Assembly (NCBI GenBank): GCA_014240055.1
Contig: JAAZXP010000027.1
Span: forward strand, 1-15,801
Direction: 5' to 3'
Length of the DNA: 15,801 nt
Source of the DNA: Methanobacteriota archaeon
Lineage (GTDB): Archaea > Thermoplasmatota > Poseidoniia > MGIII > CG-Epi1
Both the position numbers and the translations under genes were made by a program. The notes under the pieces are model-generated. The model was not told the DNA's origin and made no database searches. It worked only from the letters and a program-made list of their open reading frames with translations. This document shows positions 1 to 5,777 of the stretch, piece after piece; the stretch's first letter is position 1, and each line of letters starts with the position of its first letter.

Positions 1-135
1 GGAGTAGGAATTGGCAGAGGTGAAAACGCAGCATTACTTGCTTTAAGAATGATTTCAATATCAGATAATAATATTGCAAGTAAGTTAGAAGACTATAGAA
101 AGGAACTTGAACAAAAAACAATAGATTCAAACTAA
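1..135 (+). CDS. purE: PurE-like AIR carboxylase / N5-CAIR mutase, C-terminal fragment
   Basis: The window opens inside a reading frame of 44 codons that ends in TAA at 133-135; the 5' part lies outside. The fragment begins GVGIGRGENAALLALRM and ends in a charged helix with the pattern KLEDYRKELEQK. This matches the end of PurE: the glycine-rich strand and 'NAALLA' helix of the active-site region, followed by the 'L..KL..YR..L' C-terminal helix. PurE rearranges N5-carboxyaminoimidazole ribonucleotide to CAIR (class I), or carboxylates AIR directly (class II), in purine synthesis; the fragment cannot tell which. It converges on rnp4 with only two bases between the stop codons. The assignment rests on a short tail, so it is good but not certain. 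Confidence 0.72.
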   Translation, partial: GVGIGRGENAALLALRMISISDNNIASKLEDYRKELEQKTIDSN

Positions 136-137
136 AT

Positions 138-449
138 CTATTTAGAAAATCTTGTTAAATTACCACATTCTAAACAAGTAATTACTTTCCACCCCTTAGA
201 AGATAGCCGGTTTCTTGAGTTATGAGCATTAAAAAATAGGTTGCAATTTCTGCATATTTGAAGGCGCTGCTTCTTTGTTAAACGTTGATTGTATCGCTTA
301 CTAATTAACAGAGCCAACTCAACAACTTTTTTAGATTCCTCTTTTTTACCCTCATTAGAATAATCAAATGCAAGATTGAAAAGAGTCTCAATACGAGTTT
401 GAGCAAGCATTTCTTGCTTTTTTGAGCGACGTCCTCTGTGTTTTGCCAC
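138..449 (-). CDS. rnp4: Ribonuclease P protein component 4 (Rpp21/RNP4 family)
   Basis: This 103-residue protein has the two parts of archaeal RNP4. The N-terminal half (about 15-60) is a helical region starting with the pattern RIETLF and continuing through ALLISKRYNQRL. The C-terminal zinc ribbon has Cys66-x2-Cys69 and Cys92-x2-Cys95, with the family's typical 'VITCLECG' strand at 89-96. RNP4 binds RNP1 (Rpp29) and supports the specificity domain of RNase P RNA during 5' maturation of tRNA. The start is GTG at 449; an in-frame TAG lies three codons upstream, so no longer ATG start exists. The N-terminal ten residues are very basic, as expected of an RNA-binding protein. The RNase P RNA gene lies about 3.1 kb away in the same window. 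Confidence 0.93.
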   Translation of the reverse strand: MAKHRGRRSKKQEMLAQTRIETLFNLAFDYSNEGKKEESKKVVELALLISKRYNQRLTKKQRLQICRNCNLFFNAHNSRNRLSSKGWKVITCLECGNLTRFSK

Positions 450-464
450 AATAGCCTATTGGTT

Positions 465-476
465 CCTTTTTTTAAC
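465..476 (-). promoter_or_regulatory. AT-rich box upstream of rnp4, possibly shared with the divergent membrane-protein gene
   Basis: On the minus strand this reads GTTAAAAAAAGG, centred about 22 bases before the GTG of rnp4, a spacing that fits an archaeal TATA box with a leaderless transcript. It is also the only AT-rich tract in the 53-base gap before the divergent gene at 503 (about 32 bases away), so it could serve both. The match to a TATA consensus is weak. Confidence 0.35.
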
Positions 477-502
477 ACCCTCCTCTGGCTAAGAGTAATA
501 GA

Positions 503-1225
503 ATGTTCACCGAACACTTTAGTTGGGACACGCCGTGGGAATTGTATTTTCATATTCTAATATTCATACCTATCGTTCAAAGACTTATTTTTCTGGGTGG
601 ACCGGCTTTAAAAGCAATACAAATACACGGACATCACCTGAAATGGTTGTTTGAAAGATTAAAGGAGATACCAAAAGGATACTCTATCGCAGCAAAATTC
701 ATCGTAGGACTATTGGTACCGGCAACAATCGCAATACTTAGATTTGTGATATTTGAGCCTCAAGAGGGTGTTGTCAATGTATTTGGAAAAGAATTGGAGC
801 CACCTGATTGGGACATGACTCCTGATTGGCAAATAATCGCAATTGTTCTATTTTTTATTGGCCATTCATATCTTGATTGGAGAAGAGTATCAGATACACA
901 AAAACTAGCAATGAAAATGATTAGTGTTGATGTTGAAAGATATAGGCCAATGGTTGATCGTATGTTGCAAATGGGAGATTGGTTGAAAAGTTCAAGAGAC
1001 AAAGGAAGTGAGGCCCTCCCTCATGAAAGAGTAGCAAAATTTGTAGGATATTTTGCGGGAAAGGTAGTTGATACCACTAACACCGTTGTTGATAAAGTGA
1101 TGGAAATGCCAAATAATTATGCTGGAAGATGGATGGCAGTAAATGTAGCATTTGGAATGGCCTTTCACTTACTTCCAATAGTCTTTATGTTCATATTAAC
1201 TGCAACATATGAAATAACGTTATAA
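503..1225 (+). CDS. Membrane protein of unknown function, about four transmembrane helices
   Basis: I do not recognise a family. The 240-residue protein has hydrophobic segments at about 12-32, 62-85, 108-126 and 210-236. Between the third and fourth lies a roughly 80-residue charged, probably helical region (about 127-209), which should face one side of the membrane. A short loop at 86-107 is rich in acidic residues, proline and tryptophan (EPPDWDMTPDW). No catalytic motif is evident. The start at 503 is the first ATG after the rnp4 promoter gap and gives a short leader before the first helix. It is divergent from rnp4 and converges on the P-loop kinase gene with a 6-base overlap, so the two transcripts would be complementary at their 3' ends. 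The reading frame looks real from its length and membrane topology; the function is open. Confidence 0.75.
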   Translation: MFTEHFSWDTPWELYFHILIFIPIVQRLIFLGGPALKAIQIHGHHLKWLFERLKEIPKGYSIAAKFIVGLLVPATIAILRFVIFEPQEGVVNVFGKELEPPDWDMTPDWQIIAIVLFFIGHSYLDWRRVSDTQKLAMKMISVDVERYRPMVDRMLQMGDWLKSSRDKGSEALPHERVAKFVGYFAGKVVDTTNTVVDKVMEMPNNYAGRWMAVNVAFGMAFHLLPIVFMFILTATYEITL

Positions 1226-1777
1226 TTTGCCAAGAATCAAACTTAATTTATCTTCTAAATCAACTAAATTTCCACTGTTATCAATATTAAAATCTGCTTC
1301 TTTAATAGTATTAAATAATTGTTGTTTATTAGGATCATCACTATTTTCTTCTAACAATTCTTGTTCAAGAAACTGTTCCCAACTTTTACTATCGCCCTTA
1401 CGATCTCTTTGCATTAATCGATCAAAACGTACCTTTGGATCGGCATCAATTGAAATCAAAATAAATTTATGTTCAGAATAATTTCTTCTAAGTGTGTGAA
1501 CCTCTGATGGATTTCTAATAGAATCCACGATATGATTATCTGGAGTAGTGATATTCTTTATCATCAAATCTGCCAAAACACCAGGACCACCTTGACTTCT
1601 CAAACTATTCCCAATAAAAATTAAATTATCTCTACTTTCTTCCATATTACGATGGCTTAATTCTTCTCTCAAAGTGTCTGAAAGTGAATGATAAAAGAAA
1701 TCACGTTTTTTTAATAAATCTGCAACAGTTCCCTTTCCTGCTGCATTTCTTCCAGTTAAACCAATTATGTAATACAT
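1220..1777 (-). CDS. P-loop nucleotide/dephospho-CoA kinase-like protein
   Basis: The 185-residue protein begins with a strand and a Walker A loop, GRNAAGKGT at residues 9-17. It has the NMP-kinase-like layout seen in adenylate-kinase-type and dephospho-CoA-kinase-like proteins. The pattern 'HIVDSIRNPSEV' at 82-93 is the Walker-B-like strand plus the conserved Arg-Asn-Pro turn of this group, and the arginine-rich segment at about 117-127 (RFDRLMQRDRK) looks like the phosphate-binding lid. Archaeal relatives include the uncharacterised UPF0200-type kinases; the substrate cannot be read from the sequence. It is too small, and lacks the G-domain motifs, to be MeaB/ArgK, the GTPase usually paired with acyl-CoA mutases. 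It starts at ATG 1777, nine bases after the mutase stop codon, so the two genes are probably co-transcribed. Confidence 0.75.
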   Translation of the reverse strand: MYYIIGLTGRNAAGKGTVADLLKKRDFFYHSLSDTLREELSHRNMEESRDNLIFIGNSLRSQGGPGVLADLMIKNITTPDNHIVDSIRNPSEVHTLRRNYSEHKFILISIDADPKVRFDRLMQRDRKGDSKSWEQFLEQELLEENSDDPNKQQLFNTIKEADFNIDNSGNLVDLEDKLSLILGKL

Positions 1778-1786
1778 ATTTTAATA

Positions 1787-3490
1787 CTAGAAATCAGATC
1801 CTTCTCTATATTCACCAAAAACACCCCTCAGAACATCACACATCTCGCCTAAGGTGGCCTTAGCTTTAGCTGCTTCAATAAAATGAGGCATCAAATTATC
1901 CTCACCCTCGGCTGCCTTTTCAATTGCAGTCAAGGCTGCGGAATGCCGACCTTGATCTCTTGAACTTCTCAATTTCTTTAATCTTGCGCATTGCCTCTCA
2001 AAGCCTTTAGGATCCATTTCCAGAATTGGTATCTCTACTTGTTCTTCAGAATTATATTGATTAACTCCAACAACTATTCTTTCTTTATTATCTATTTCTT
2101 GTTGATATTTGTAAGCTGCTGCTGCAATTTCTTTTTGAAAAAATCCTTTTTCAATTGCTGGAACTACACCGCCAAGTGACTCTATTCTATCAAAATAATC
2201 TCTAGCTTGTCTTTCCATATCATCTGTAAGCCATTCAAGATAATAGCTACCGCCTAGAGGATCTATAACATTTGCAGCCCCAGACTCATGAGCTATAACT
2301 TGCTGTGTTCTTAGAGCAATTTGAACTGCTTTCTTAGAAGGCAAAGCCAATGCTTCATCCATCGAATCAGTATGTAACGATTGAGTACCGCCCAATACTC
2401 CTGCCATGGCTTGAATAGCTACTCTTACGATATTTATTTCAGGTTGTTGAGCAGTCAAACTGCAACCTGCAGTTTGAGTATGGAATCTCAGTGTCCAACT
2501 ACGTGGATCCTTAGCACCATATTTGTCTCTCATATCTCTTGCCCATATACGCCTAGCTGCCCTATACTTCGCTATTTCCTCAAAGAAATCATTATGAGCA
2601 TTAAAGAAGAAACTAAAACGTGGTGCAAAGTCATCGATGTCTAAACCCCTTTCAATAGCCCAATCTGCATATGCATAACCATCTGCTAATGTAAAAGCTA
2701 ATTCTTGAACTGCAGTTGAACCTGCTTCACGAATATGATATCCTGAAATAGAGATTGTATTCCACTTTGGCATATGTTTTGTTCCATATTCTACAGTATC
2801 TGTAACTAATCTCATTGATGGAAGTGGAGGAAATATGTATTCTTTTTGAGCTATATATTCCTTTAAAATATCATTCTGAATAGTTCCACCGAGATTTGAT
2901 TTAGGTATACCTTGGTTTTCCGCATTCGCAATGTACATTGCCCAAGTCATAGCTGCTGGAGAATTAATTGTCATTGAAGTAGTAACTTTGTCAAGAGGAA
3001 TATCTTTGAACAAAATAGACATATCTTCTAAACTACTAACACCAACTCCACATTCTCCAAACTCACCTGCCGCTAGAGGTGAATCACTATCATATCCATA
3101 AAGTGTAGGTAAATCAAAAGCAGTACTAAGCCCAGTCTGACCTTGATTCAGTAAATACTTGAAACGTGCATTCGTTTCTTCAGCTGAACCAAAACCTGCA
3201 AACATACGCATAGTCCATAATCTACCACGATACATGGTTGAGTGAATACCTCGTGTATAAGGAAATTCACCAGGATAAGATATGTCTTCTTCGAAATTTA
3301 AACTAGAATTATCCAAAGGAGTATACAATCTATCTACCTTTTGACTGGATGTTGTCATAAACTCTTTTAGTCTTTCTGGATTTTTCTTAAGTGAAGGCTC
3401 CAAAATATCCTTCTTCCATTTATCATATGATTTTTGATAATCTGAATCTTGCTTATTTGCATTTTCACCATCAAAATCTTGATTGGACAT
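1787..3490 (-). CDS. Coenzyme B12-dependent acyl-CoA mutase, large (catalytic) subunit; methylmalonyl-CoA mutase family, isobutyryl-CoA-mutase-like active site
   Basis: The 567-residue protein is the TIM-barrel substrate-binding subunit of the family, with no cobalamin-binding domain, as in split archaeal and bacterial enzymes of about 560 residues. Landmarks include GFGSAEETNARF (99-110), the GQTGLSTAFDLPT segment (117-129), LGGTIQNDILKEY (200-212), SISGYHIREAGST (247-259) and the HESGAANVIDPLGGSYYLE region (401-419). His252 aligns with catalytic His244 of the Propionibacterium enzyme. Spaced exactly as in that enzyme, Phe97 replaces Tyr89 and Gln215 replaces Arg207. That Phe/Gln pair is what distinguishes isobutyryl-CoA mutase, which interconverts n-butyryl- and isobutyryl-CoA, from methylmalonyl-CoA mutase. 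The B12-binding small subunit and the MeaB-type GTPase are not in the window. A P-loop kinase follows nine bases downstream. Family assignment is certain; substrate is inferred. Confidence 0.95.
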   Translation of the reverse strand: MSNQDFDGENANKQDSDYQKSYDKWKKDILEPSLKKNPERLKEFMTTSSQKVDRLYTPLDNSSLNFEEDISYPGEFPYTRGIHSTMYRGRLWTMRMFAGFGSAEETNARFKYLLNQGQTGLSTAFDLPTLYGYDSDSPLAAGEFGECGVGVSSLEDMSILFKDIPLDKVTTSMTINSPAAMTWAMYIANAENQGIPKSNLGGTIQNDILKEYIAQKEYIFPPLPSMRLVTDTVEYGTKHMPKWNTISISGYHIREAGSTAVQELAFTLADGYAYADWAIERGLDIDDFAPRFSFFFNAHNDFFEEIAKYRAARRIWARDMRDKYGAKDPRSWTLRFHTQTAGCSLTAQQPEINIVRVAIQAMAGVLGGTQSLHTDSMDEALALPSKKAVQIALRTQQVIAHESGAANVIDPLGGSYYLEWLTDDMERQARDYFDRIESLGGVVPAIEKGFFQKEIAAAAYKYQQEIDNKERIVVGVNQYNSEEQVEIPILEMDPKGFERQCARLKKLRSSRDQGRHSAALTAIEKAAEGEDNLMPHFIEAAKAKATLGEMCDVLRGVFGEYREGSDF

Positions 3491-3510
3491 ACTTTGCGAA
3501 TATTACGGCT

Positions 3511-3518
3511 AAATAAGG
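3511..3518 (-). promoter_or_regulatory. TATA-like box of the acyl-CoA mutase gene
   Basis: On the minus strand the gap before the mutase ATG contains CCTTATTT, centred about 24 bases upstream of the start at 3490. That distance fits a transcript that begins at or next to the ATG. No Shine-Dalgarno sequence is visible upstream of the start. The assignment is by position and AT richness only. Confidence 0.4.
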
Positions 3519-3535
3519 ATTTACTATAACGTGAA

Positions 3536-3544
3536 TTATATATT
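3536..3544 (+). promoter_or_regulatory. TATA box of the RNase P RNA gene
   Basis: TTATATATT is centred 25 bases before position 3565, which is independently predicted as the first base of the RNase P RNA from the P1 helix. That is the expected archaeal TATA-to-start distance. The box lies in the 74-base region divergent from the acyl-CoA mutase gene, whose own TATA-like element is about 20 bases away on the other strand. Confidence 0.7.
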
Positions 3545-3564
3545 CTACTTACATTAATACACAT

Positions 3565-3863
3565 TGTCAGGAGATGAAGGGCGACCGACGGCCTCGAGCT
3601 GAGGAAAGTCCCCTCTCCATGAGCAAAGCAGCCGTAAGGGGCCCGAGAGGGTCGGCAATGAAACAGAAACGACACAGTCTCACTTTATGGAATGATCGTC
3701 TAGGACGTGACATCGGTGAAGAATTTGATGAAACGAACATCCCTGCTGGAGCAATTCCAAGTAACCGCATAGACCTGCTCGGGAGCGGTAGGTAGGAAGC
3801 AAAGCTAAATGTCGCCAACCGATTTTCGGTTAACAGAAAGGGGCTTACTCTCATCACCTGACA
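3565..3863 (+). ncRNA. rnpB: RNase P RNA (archaeal type A, compact)
   Basis: This is the catalytic RNA that removes the 5' leader of pre-tRNA. The universal CR-I box GAGGAAAGTCC is at 3601-3611, and the CR-V box ACAGAAAGGGGCTTA is at 3833-3847; these form helix P4. The specificity-domain signature GGAGCAATTCCAAGTAACCG is at 3748-3767. The ends are fixed by P1: TGTCAGGAGATGA at 3565-3577 pairs with TCATCACCTGACA at 3851-3863, 12 of 13 positions matching with one A/A mismatch. The length of about 299 bases is at the short end for archaeal type A RNAs. The gene is transcribed from its own TATA box and is GC-richer than its surroundings, as expected of a structured RNA. ORFs reading through it on either strand are not real genes. 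Confidence 0.96.
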
Positions 3864-3890
3864 AAAAATATAGATACTTTAGAGGATAAC

Positions 3891-3898
3891 TATATAAA
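3891..3898 (+). promoter_or_regulatory. TATA box in front of the 40-codon ORF
   Basis: TATATAAA, a near-perfect archaeal TATA box, is centred about 30 bases before the ATG at 3924, which predicts a transcript with little or no leader. It lies 28 bases after the RNase P RNA end, so the small gene has a separate promoter. No Shine-Dalgarno sequence precedes the ATG, in agreement with leaderless translation. Confidence 0.6.
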
Positions 3899-3923
3899 CT
3901 AAGCTTTCTCCGCGCCGAATATC

Positions 3924-4046
3924 ATGGCTGCAGACTATTCTGAAGAACCGAATTGCACGCAAAAAGGGACCGGATGGGTTACGTTCGATACTGACCACGC
4001 TCCTAGAAGAAAACGACTTGTTAAAAAGAGACTAAAGAGGCTTTAA
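3924..4046 (+). CDS. Small basic-tailed protein, 40 residues, unknown function
   Basis: The ORF runs ATG 3924 to TAA 4044-4046 and was located by reading the gap between rnpB and the VanZ-like gene. The protein starts MAADYSEEPNCTQKGTGW, an acidic-to-neutral head with one cysteine and one tryptophan. It ends in PRRKRLVKKRLKRL, where 9 of the last 13 residues are Lys or Arg, which suggests nucleic-acid or ribosome binding. Support for a real gene comes from the clear TATA box about 30 bases upstream, a GC content of about 45 percent over the ORF (higher than the AT-rich neighbours), and the fact that it fills the gap exactly, overlapping the convergent VanZ-like gene by 4 bases. I do not recognise the protein. 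The main alternative is a non-coding RNA, or a 3' extension of the RNase P transcript, that happens to have an open frame. Confidence 0.6.
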   Translation: MAADYSEEPNCTQKGTGWVTFDTDHAPRRKRLVKKRLKRL

Positions 4047-4399
4047 CTTTTCTGAAATGAGAATAATAATCCTATATTTATACCAATAAAATCAAAGCAT
4101 AAATCTGTAAAAGACATATTTCTGCCCGGAACGTAATTTTGATGAAGTTCATCACTAATAGCAAATAGTAATCCAAAAAATAAAGTACCCCAGATTGGAG
4201 AAATACTGAATAACATATCCTCTTTGAAAGTATGATATAGCAAAAAACCAAATAAGGTATACTCAATTAAGTGAAATATTGAATCTAGATTACTAAATCT
4301 AGAAGTTGTAACCGAAGAGAGATTATCCTGTGGAACATGGCTCAACGAGATCATAAATAGCATATAAAAAAAAGTGATTTTAGTGTAATTAAAAATCAC
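4043..4399 (-). CDS. VanZ-like family membrane protein
   Basis: The 118-residue, mostly hydrophobic protein has about four membrane segments (about 8-22, 40-58, 66-82, 100-115). It carries the VanZ-like signature: Asp39 and His43 with the 'HLIEYTLFGFL' helix, then SDELHQNYVPGR (82-93) followed by Ser96 and Asp99. VanZ gives low-level teicoplanin resistance in enterococci; the wider family is of unknown biochemical function and, in an archaeon without peptidoglycan, probably does something else. The start is GTG at 4399, which shares its first base with the TAG stop of the metalloprotease gene (TAGTG), indicating translational coupling. The next in-frame ATG (residue 13) would cut into the first helix. 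It converges on the 40-codon ORF with a 4-base overlap. Confidence 0.85.
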   Translation of the reverse strand: MIFNYTKITFFYMLFMISLSHVPQDNLSSVTTSRFSNLDSIFHLIEYTLFGFLLYHTFKEDMLFSISPIWGTLFFGLLFAISDELHQNYVPGRNMSFTDLCFDFIGINIGLLFSFQKS

Positions 4400-5133
4400 T
4401 ACAGATTACCTTCTTTCATAAGGCGCAAATCGTCTAAATCATCTGCATCAAACTCATTTGGAGGTTCTCCACTAATTTGGTTACCAATATCCTGACTTTC
4501 AATAGCCCAATACATAACTGATTCTTCATTATTTGAATGATTAGGATGTTGGGGGTCTTCATGATCATGCGGTGATTGGTATCCATTATTTATCAAGCCC
4601 AATAAATGACCGAATTCATGTACTATTACAGATTTTTCAATATCTGTTGAAGAAATCAGTAGAAAAGAAGCATCTTCAATCTTCTCTTTGAATAAAACAA
4701 AAGAAGAGCCAGTATAGGCTAAACCCAATGTCTTGTCATTATCTTGATACTCTCCATTCAGATACAATATATGTATGACAAAAGTATCATCTCCCTTAAA
4801 TCTTTCACGTTGATTCTTCTCTATATTAACTATTTCTTCTAAAGAATAACTATTATCAGTACTACCAAATGCACTTTGACTAACTGTAATAGCAGTCTTA
4901 TCTGAAACCTCTTGGATTCTTTGTTTCAAAATATCAACAGCGTCCGAATCTGGAGAATTATCGGTAACATAATTGATTTCAATGTGTAATTTTGAATAGG
5001 TAGTATCCTGTAAAATTTCATATCTGCATTGACCAGTAATATTGTCACAAGACACTATCTGTTCTTTCAAACTATCTAAGCAACCAGACACTACCAAAAG
5101 TGACATAATAAGAACTGCAGAAAATGGTTTCAT
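4399..5133 (-). CDS. Secreted lipoprotein with HExxH zinc-metalloprotease domain (metzincin-like)
   Basis: The 244-residue protein has a signal peptide with a lipobox ending LVVSGC, so Cys18 should be lipid-anchored on the outer face of the membrane. The catalytic motif HEFGHLLG is at 172-179 (zinc ligands His172 and His176, base Glu173). A downstream Met-turn candidate, SVMYW, is at 205-209. In metzincins the third zinc ligand is usually His or Asp at motif position 11; here that residue is Asn182. A histidine-rich stretch at 189-199 (His189, His191, His196, His199) could supply it. I recall secreted proteases with a 'LxNNG...HED..H..H...MYW' arrangement, so this may be a known subfamily. 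The last 25 residues are strongly acidic. It is probably transcribed with the VanZ-like gene, whose start overlaps its stop. Confidence 0.85.
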   Translation of the reverse strand: MKPFSAVLIMSLLVVSGCLDSLKEQIVSCDNITGQCRYEILQDTTYSKLHIEINYVTDNSPDSDAVDILKQRIQEVSDKTAITVSQSAFGSTDNSYSLEEIVNIEKNQRERFKGDDTFVIHILYLNGEYQDNDKTLGLAYTGSSFVLFKEKIEDASFLLISSTDIEKSVIVHEFGHLLGLINNGYQSPHDHEDPQHPNHSNNEESVMYWAIESQDIGNQISGEPPNEFDADDLDDLRLMKEGNL

Positions 5134-5150
5134 AATTGTCTATAAAATAG

Positions 5151-5160
5151 CTTAATTAAA
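5151..5160 (-). promoter_or_regulatory. TATA-like box of the metalloprotease gene
   Basis: On the minus strand TTTAATTAAG is centred about 23 bases before the ATG at 5133, inside the 44-base gap after the M23 peptidase gene. This suggests a separate promoter for the metalloprotease/VanZ-like pair. Confidence 0.45.
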
Positions 5161-5177
5161 AACTTTTTAACTAATAA

Positions 5178-5777
5178 TCAATAAAGTGGACCTAAAACGA
5201 GTCGTGGATCTGGATAGTCAAGTAAAGCTTGCTCTCTGCCTTCAGAAGACACAACACCTGGAAGATCATGAGTAAGTGGTTCAACAAGTGAAAGTTGAAA
5301 ATGAAGGTGCGGTTCCCATCCTCCATTCTCTTTATTATTTCCAAAATTACCTATCATTTCACCTGCAGATACTCTTTGACCTACTGATTTATTAACAATT
5401 GATAAATAATCAAGATGCCCGTAGAGAGCCCAAATTGTAATTTGAGAAATTCTATGTTTAGTAATTACAACATTACCATAATCTCCTGGTTCAGGATTAT
5501 AACCATAATGAGAGATGACTCCATCTGTAAAAGCCATGCAAGAAGTCCCTACAGGACCTCCAATATCAATCCCCATATGGATGTTGCGGATACCATCAAA
5601 AATGTTAGTATTATACATATTTGGACGATATTCATCATATTTACCAATACAAAATTCCGTTTCAGGTAAGTTCCAGCTATTTTTAGTTAAATCTAAGACT
5701 TCGTAATTTTTAGGTAAATCTACGACGGGATGGAAATCTACTGAAGCTGTCTTTAGTATAGATTCAATACTTTTCAA
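5178..5777 (-). CDS. M23 family (LytM-like) metallopeptidase domain protein, no signal peptide
   Basis: The 199-residue protein is essentially one peptidase M23 domain. The zinc-binding HMGID motif gives His67 and Asp71; YGHL holds His121; HLHFQ (157-161) holds catalytic His157 and zinc ligand His159. All LytM active-site positions are present, so it should be catalytically competent. M23 enzymes cut glycine-containing peptide links, classically in peptidoglycan. Archaea lack that polymer, and no signal peptide or membrane segment is visible, so the substrate is unclear. The C-terminal LPGVVSSEGREQ...YPDPRLVLGPLY resembles, from memory, the M23 module of some class III aminotransferase fusions rather than cell-wall hydrolases. 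The start is TTG at 5777, supported by AGAGGAG seven bases upstream; the next ATG would remove the fold. It overlaps the biotin ligase gene by 14 bases. Confidence 0.88.
   Translation of the reverse strand: MKSIESILKTASVDFHPVVDLPKNYEVLDLTKNSWNLPETEFCIGKYDEYRPNMYNTNIFDGIRNIHMGIDIGGPVGTSCMAFTDGVISHYGYNPEPGDYGNVVITKHRISQITIWALYGHLDYLSIVNKSVGQRVSAGEMIGNFGNNKENGGWEPHLHFQLSLVEPLTHDLPGVVSSEGREQALLDYPDPRLVLGPLY

Noticed and set aside
305..553. Minus-strand ORF of 82 codons overlapping rnp4
   Set aside because: It is in another frame of the well-supported RNase P protein gene and crosses its promoter; the product is a frame-shifted reading with no recognisable features.
1991..2644. Plus-strand ORFs antisense to the acyl-CoA mutase
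   Set aside because: They are shadows of a strongly conserved coding frame, with no promoter or ribosome binding site of their own.
3567..3857. Open reading frames on both strands across the RNase P RNA gene
   Set aside because: The region has the CR-I and CR-V boxes and a 12-of-13 P1 helix of RNase P RNA; the ORFs are arginine/serine-rich readings of a structured RNA.
3864..3890. Terminator after RNase P RNA
   Set aside because: No oligo-T tract or hairpin follows position 3863 closely; only a short A-run and TTT are present, which is not enough to call.
4043..4399. VanZ-like gene as evidence of glycopeptide resistance
   Set aside because: The family is broad and the host appears archaeal without peptidoglycan; no other van genes are present.
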